In this document: one piece after another, positions 6,693 through 10,056 of the stretch
How positions within the stretch are numbered: position 1 is the stretch's first letter
Layout: each line of letters starts with the position of its first letter
Origin: JAJPJX01 sp964568355
GTDB taxonomy: Bacteria > Acidobacteriota > Terriglobia > Bryobacterales > Bryobacteraceae
Length of the DNA stretch: 10,056 bases
Assembly (NCBI GenBank): GCA_964568355.1
Contig: CAZMRK010000459.1
Span: 1-10,056, forward strand
Direction of reading: 5' to 3'
The notes under the pieces: generated by a model
The model's input: the letters and a program-made list of their open reading frames with translations, nothing else
What the model was told of the DNA's origin: nothing
Databases searched by the model: none
Made by a program: the position numbers and the translations under genes

Positions 6693-9251
6693 ATGGCATT
6701 TCACATCGAACCGATTCGGGAGTTCCTTGTTCGTCCGGCGGTGCCCGAGAAGTTATCGCGCCTGCCGGAACTGGCTCGCAATATTCTGTGGAGTTGGGAG
6801 CCATCGATTCGTGCGGTTTTCCGCCGTATGGATCAGAACCTCTGGCGTGAGTGCGGATACAATCCCGTCCTCATGCTGGGCCGGGTCTCGCAAAGCACGC
6901 TGGAAAAACTGGCCGGCGATCCCCGCTACCTGGCGCTCTACAACATGGCGTGCCAGCGTTTCGATTTGCGTGTGAAGGAGGTGGTTCCTCCGTCTGACGG
7001 CAAGCTGATCGCCTACTTCTCGGCCGAGTACGGGCTCACCGAATGCCTGCCCATCTATTCCGGCGGCCTGGGAGTGCTCTCGGGCGACCACTTGAAATCC
7101 TCCAGCAACTGGCGCCTGCCGCTGGTGGGCGTGGGGCTGCTTTATCAGCAGGGCTATTTCCGCCAGGTCCTGAATCCGGACGGGTGGCAGCATGAACGCT
7201 ATCCGACCAACGACTTTTACACCATGCCGGTCAGCCCGGTGCGTACCGCCGACGGCAAGGATCTCAAAGTCTCGGTCAAACTGCCGACCGGCAACGTCAT
7301 GATCCAGGTGTGGAAGATCGAGATTGGCAAAGTCAATCTCTACCTGCTCGATACCAATATCCCCGAAAACCTGCTGCCGCAGGATCGCGATATTACCGAT
7401 TCGCTCTATGGCGGCGATATTGATACGCGCATCCGGCAGGAGATCGTACTGGGTATCGGCGGCGTGCGCGCCCTGAAAGCACTGGGCCTGGAGCCTACGG
7501 TGTTCCACATGAACGAGGGTCACTCGGCTTTTTTGGCGTTGGAGCGCGTCCGCCTGATGGTCAAAGAGGAACATCTCTCCTGGGACGAAGCCCTGGAAGC
7601 CGCCCGCGCGAATAATGTCTTCACCACCCACACGCCGGTGCCCGCCGGAATCGATCTCTTCGACCCCGGCCTGATGTATCACTATTTCCACGAGTACTGC
7701 GAAGAAGTGGGCATCGATTTCGATCAGCTCATGGCCTTCGGCCGCCGCAATCCGCAGAATCGCGAGGAACGCTTCTCGATGGCGGTCCTGGCCTTGAACA
7801 CCTCGGCGTATCGCAATGCCGTCAGCCAGTTGCACCGCGTGGTCTCGCAGGAGATGTGGCAGGATATGTGGCCGCAACTGCCGGCCTGGGAAGTACCGAT
7901 CGGATCGATTACCAACGGCGTGCACCTGCCCAGTTGGCTCAACGGCGACCTGGCCCAGCTTTACGATCAATATCTCCAGCCGGATTGGCGCGACCGCTTC
8001 GCCGAGCCGGCCATCTGGGAGCAGGTGAAGGACATTCCGGATGAAGAACTGCTGGAGGTGCACCGCCGCCGCAAACGCCGCCTGGTGAGCTTCGTTCGCA
8101 TGCGGGAGCAAACCTCCGCTCTGCGCCGCCAGGCCTCCACAGCCGAACTGCGTCATTCCGGCGAGGTGCTGGACCCGAACGTGTTCACCATCGGCTTCGC
8201 CCGGCGCTTCGCCACCTACAAACGCGCGACGCTCATCTTCCGCGATGTAGAACGCCTCAAGCGCATCATGCTGAACAAGGATATGCCGGTGCAGATCGTC
8301 ATTGCCGGCAAGGCCCACCCCAAGGATCACCCCGGAAAAACGCTGATCCGCGAGATCGTGCAGTTTTCCCGCGATCCGGAACTCTGGAAGCACGTGGTCT
8401 TCGTGGAAGACTACGACATGAAGGTGGCCCGCGAGCTGGTGCAGGGGGTCGACCTCTGGCTCAATAATCCGCGGCGCGGCGAAGAAGCCTGCGGTACCAG
8501 CGGCATGAAGGCCGGCATCAACGGAGTGCTGAACCTGAGCATCTTGGACGGCTGGTATGACGAGGCGTACGAACAGGCCGGAGGATGGGCCATCGGGGAG
8601 CGCGAGGATTACACCGAGGACCAGGACGCGCTGCACGCGAGTGAGATCTACTACCTGCTCGAAAACGAAATCGTCCCGATATTCTATGACCGCCGCGAGC
8701 AACAACCGCGCGAGTGGGTGCGGCGCATGAAACAGTCCATCATGTACATCAGTCCTCAGTTCGACAGTCGCCGCATGGTGGAAGAGTACGATCGCGAAAT
8801 GTACCGTCCGGCCCATGCCGCCTGCCTGCGAATGCGCGCCGACAGCTATCGCCTCACGCATGAGCTGGCCAGTTGGAACGCGCGGATTCGCCGTGCGTGG
8901 GACGCCGTGCGCTTCGTGGAGACCGGCCCGGCGCCTACCGGGCCGGTGACCAGCGGCCGTCCCATTCCCATTCGCGCCGCGCTGGACCTGGCCGGGCTGA
9001 CCCCGGAAGATGTACGCGTGGAAGTAGTGCTCGGCCGCGTCGGAGCCGACGGCAACCTGGAGGAGACAGAGGTTATGGTGCTGCCTTCGATTGAGCAAAA
9101 AGGCGCCGTGGCGATCTTCGAGAAAGAAGTGATTCCGGATCGAACCGGCCGCCTGGGCTTCGCCCTCCGCGTCAGCCCGAACCATTGCGAGGACCCGCTG
9201 ACGCGCCCCTGCACGAACCTGCTCAAATGGAGCACCGGCAAAACCGGCTAG
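6693..9251 (+). CDS. glgP: Alpha-glucan (glycogen/maltodextrin) phosphorylase, DUF3417-containing GT35 type
   Basis: Cytoplasmic enzyme that phosphorolyses alpha-1,4-glucans to glucose-1-phosphate, using pyridoxal phosphate. At 852 aa it has the length expected of the bacterial alpha-glucan phosphorylase subfamily with an N-terminal DUF3417 region, seen here at about 10-120 (LARNILWSWEPSIRAVF). Catalytic-core signatures follow: AEYGLTECLPIYSGGLGVL (111-129), FHMNEGHSAF (271-280), TTHTPVPAG (311-319), SITNGVHLPSW (405-415), ARRFATYKRA (503-512) and EACGTSGMK (598-606), where Lys606 should hold the cofactor. The C-terminal 100 residues (LAGLTPEDVRVEVVLG) are a tail common in this subfamily. The gene stands alone: no glgA, glgB, glgC or malQ is near. 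No clear Shine-Dalgarno precedes the ATG; TAAAGT at 6678-6683 and TATTGT at 6665-6670 are weak -10 candidates. The family is certain; the preference for glycogen or maltodextrin is not determined. Confidence 0.96.
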   Translation: MAFHIEPIREFLVRPAVPEKLSRLPELARNILWSWEPSIRAVFRRMDQNLWRECGYNPVLMLGRVSQSTLEKLAGDPRYLALYNMACQRFDLRVKEVVPPSDGKLIAYFSAEYGLTECLPIYSGGLGVLSGDHLKSSSNWRLPLVGVGLLYQQGYFRQVLNPDGWQHERYPTNDFYTMPVSPVRTADGKDLKVSVKLPTGNVMIQVWKIEIGKVNLYLLDTNIPENLLPQDRDITDSLYGGDIDTRIRQEIVLGIGGVRALKALGLEPTVFHMNEGHSAFLALERVRLMVKEEHLSWDEALEAARANNVFTTHTPVPAGIDLFDPGLMYHYFHEYCEEVGIDFDQLMAFGRRNPQNREERFSMAVLALNTSAYRNAVSQLHRVVSQEMWQDMWPQLPAWEVPIGSITNGVHLPSWLNGDLAQLYDQYLQPDWRDRFAEPAIWEQVKDIPDEELLEVHRRRKRRLVSFVRMREQTSALRRQASTAELRHSGEVLDPNVFTIGFARRFATYKRATLIFRDVERLKRIMLNKDMPVQIVIAGKAHPKDHPGKTLIREIVQFSRDPELWKHVVFVEDYDMKVARELVQGVDLWLNNPRRGEEACGTSGMKAGINGVLNLSILDGWYDEAYEQAGGWAIGEREDYTEDQDALHASEIYYLLENEIVPIFYDRREQQPREWVRRMKQSIMYISPQFDSRRMVEEYDREMYRPAHAACLRMRADSYRLTHELASWNARIRRAWDAVRFVETGPAPTGPVTSGRPIPIRAALDLAGLTPEDVRVEVVLGRVGADGNLEETEVMVLPSIEQKGAVAIFEKEVIPDRTGRLGFALRVSPNHCEDPLTRPCTNLLKWSTGKTG

Positions 9252-9288
9252 TCTCCCACGTTTGCCCGTTCGTCCGCTTGCTGGCGCG

Positions 9289-9333
9289 CGCGGTTCCGTT
9301 CCGCCACTGAACCGCGACCGAAGGGAACGGACC
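9289..9333 (+). other. Two mutually exclusive hairpins downstream of the phosphorylase gene
   Basis: CGCGGTT (9289-9295) pairs perfectly with AACCGCG (9310-9316). An overlapping alternative pairs GGTTCCGTTCC (9292-9302) with GGAACGGACC (9324-9333): ten pairs with one bulged T. The two stems share bases 9292-9295, so only one can form at a time. No T-run follows, so neither is a classic intrinsic terminator. The position, 38 nt after the glgP stop and about 50 nt before the next ATG, would suit a Rho-dependent end or mRNA 3'-end protection. Chance pairing in GC-rich DNA is possible. Confidence 0.35.
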
Positions 9334-9372
9334 TCACCCTCACAACACCAGCCCGAGCCTCGTTAGCTTTCT

Positions 9373-9378
9373 TACAAT
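9373..9378 (+). promoter_or_regulatory. -10 element of the last gene, placed for a leaderless mRNA
   Basis: TACAAT matches the sigma-70 -10 consensus at 5 of 6 bases and sits in an AT-richer patch of otherwise GC-rich DNA. It ends 7 nt before the ATG at 9386, so transcription would be expected to begin at or next to the A of the start codon. No recognisable -35 lies 16-18 bp upstream (around 9350). Confidence 0.5.
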
Positions 9379-9385
9379 AGCCTGC

Positions 9386-10056
9386 ATGAAGTCATTTGCC
9401 GGCCTGCTCCCCACCGCGCTGGCGATCTTGGGCGTGGGGATCGCCGGCCACGCGATCGCGGAGCGCCGCCGTCCGCCGATGCCGCGCATCACCCAGCCGG
9501 TGTTGTTCGGAACCCCGGAAGCCGATCGCATTCTCGCCGCGCTCCAGGTCTTTCCTCCCGATAATCCGTGGAACCAGGATATTTCCTCGCTCCCGGTCCA
9601 CGCCCTTTCGGCGCGCATCATTGCCTCCATTGGCGCCGCCACCAGCCTGGGCTACAACCTCGACATGAACTTCGTGATCGTGCCTTCGAACCAGCGGCGC
9701 GTACCCGTCAAAATTCTGCGATATCCCGACGCCTCCGATCCTGGCCCTTTTCCCGTGCCGGACAACGCGCCTATCGAAAACTGGCCTCTGACCCGCAATG
9801 AAGATACCGCCGCGCTGCCCCGTCCCGGCCAGGCCCTCGAGGATTTCCAACGCCACGGAAGCGGTGACCGCCACCTTCTCATCGTCGACCCCACGAACGG
9901 AAAACTGCACGAGTTCTGGCAGGCTCGAAAAACCGGCGCCGGTTGGGAAGCCGCCAACGCCGCGACCTTCGATCTGCGGACCGGAGCCCTTCGCCCGGAA
10001 GGCGTGACCTCCGCCGATGCCGCCGGCCTGCCCATCTTTCCCGCTGTGATCCGCTA
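9386..10056 (+). CDS. Secreted protein of unknown function (3' partial)
   Basis: The frame is open from ATG at 9386 to the right edge: 223 codons plus two bases, no stop. Residues 1-25 are a signal peptide (MKSFAGLLPTALAILGVGIA, then GHAIA before ERRRP), so the protein is exported. After it come motifs recalled from uncharacterised secreted bacterial proteins: FPPDNPWNQDIS (56-67), VPVKILRYPDASDPGPFPVP (106-125), GDRHLLIVD (160-168), LHEFWQA (174-180), FDLRTGALRP (195-204) and SADAAGLPIF (209-218). The regular strands separated by Gly/Pro turns suggest a mostly beta fold. No catalytic motif is recognised and no function is assigned. Coding status is supported by the signal peptide, an unbroken frame over 670 bp, and the -10 element just upstream. 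It is separated from glgP by 134 bp and is probably a separate transcription unit. Confidence 0.8.
   Translation, partial: MKSFAGLLPTALAILGVGIAGHAIAERRRPPMPRITQPVLFGTPEADRILAALQVFPPDNPWNQDISSLPVHALSARIIASIGAATSLGYNLDMNFVIVPSNQRRVPVKILRYPDASDPGPFPVPDNAPIENWPLTRNEDTAALPRPGQALEDFQRHGSGDRHLLIVDPTNGKLHEFWQARKTGAGWEAANAATFDLRTGALRPEGVTSADAAGLPIFPAVIR

Noticed and set aside
6753..9185. Very long open frame (810 codons) on the minus strand, antisense to the phosphorylase gene
   Set aside because: It lies wholly inside a certain gene, its translation is rich in His, Gln and Arg with no recognisable domain, and long antisense frames are common opposite GC-rich coding sequence. Without expression data it is best treated as a shadow.
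1..10056. A defence island, mobile element, phage segment or biosynthetic cluster
   Set aside because: No transposase, integrase, inverted terminal repeats, CRISPR repeats, toxin-antitoxin pair, tRNA or cluster-type enzymes were seen; the genes are transport, peptidase-like and carbohydrate functions with uniform GC-rich composition.

Overview
The window is GC-rich, densely coding bacterial DNA. Protein content suggests an Acidobacteriota chromosome, perhaps of the Solibacter/Bryobacter type. This rests on remembered resemblance: a JAMM-like fragment joined to a TonB-type C-terminus, a HExxH peptidase with TPRs and a small Cys-containing tail, and a secreted family at the right edge. No rRNA, tRNA, mobile element or CRISPR was seen. 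The content looks like ordinary core or accessory metabolism, not a defence or mobile island.

Layout. 2-1168 (+): 3' part of a membrane-anchored protein with a proline-rich linker and a TonB-like C-terminal domain; its N-terminus lies off the left edge. 1186-4785 (-): a complete four-gene polyamine-type ABC transporter operon, transcribed potA-potB-potC-potD, each junction being a 4-bp ATGA stop/start overlap. 4822-6594 (+): a secreted HExxH peptidase-like protein with TPR repeats, divergent from potA across a 36-bp gap that holds a palindromic -10-like element. 6693-9251 (+): an alpha-glucan phosphorylase of the DUF3417-containing type. 9386-10056 (+): 5' part of a secreted protein of unknown function, cut by the right edge.

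How the genes relate. Only the pot genes clearly form a functional unit: PotA (ATPase), PotB and PotC (permeases) and PotD (lipoprotein receptor) should import a polyamine or similar small cation. The phosphorylase would release glucose-1-phosphate from glycogen or maltodextrin, but no other glycogen genes are visible. The plus-strand genes appear to be separate transcription units. At two of them a -10-like hexamer ends 6-7 nt before the chosen ATG and no Shine-Dalgarno is visible, which suggests leaderless mRNAs; the internal pot genes potC and potD do carry GGAGG-type sites.

No clearly undescribed system was found. The points most worth a second look are the JAMM-like/TonB-like architecture at the left edge, the altered ligand pocket of PotD, the symmetric divergent promoter at 4810-4818, the Cys-containing tail of the peptidase-TPR protein, and the uncharacterised secreted family at the right edge.
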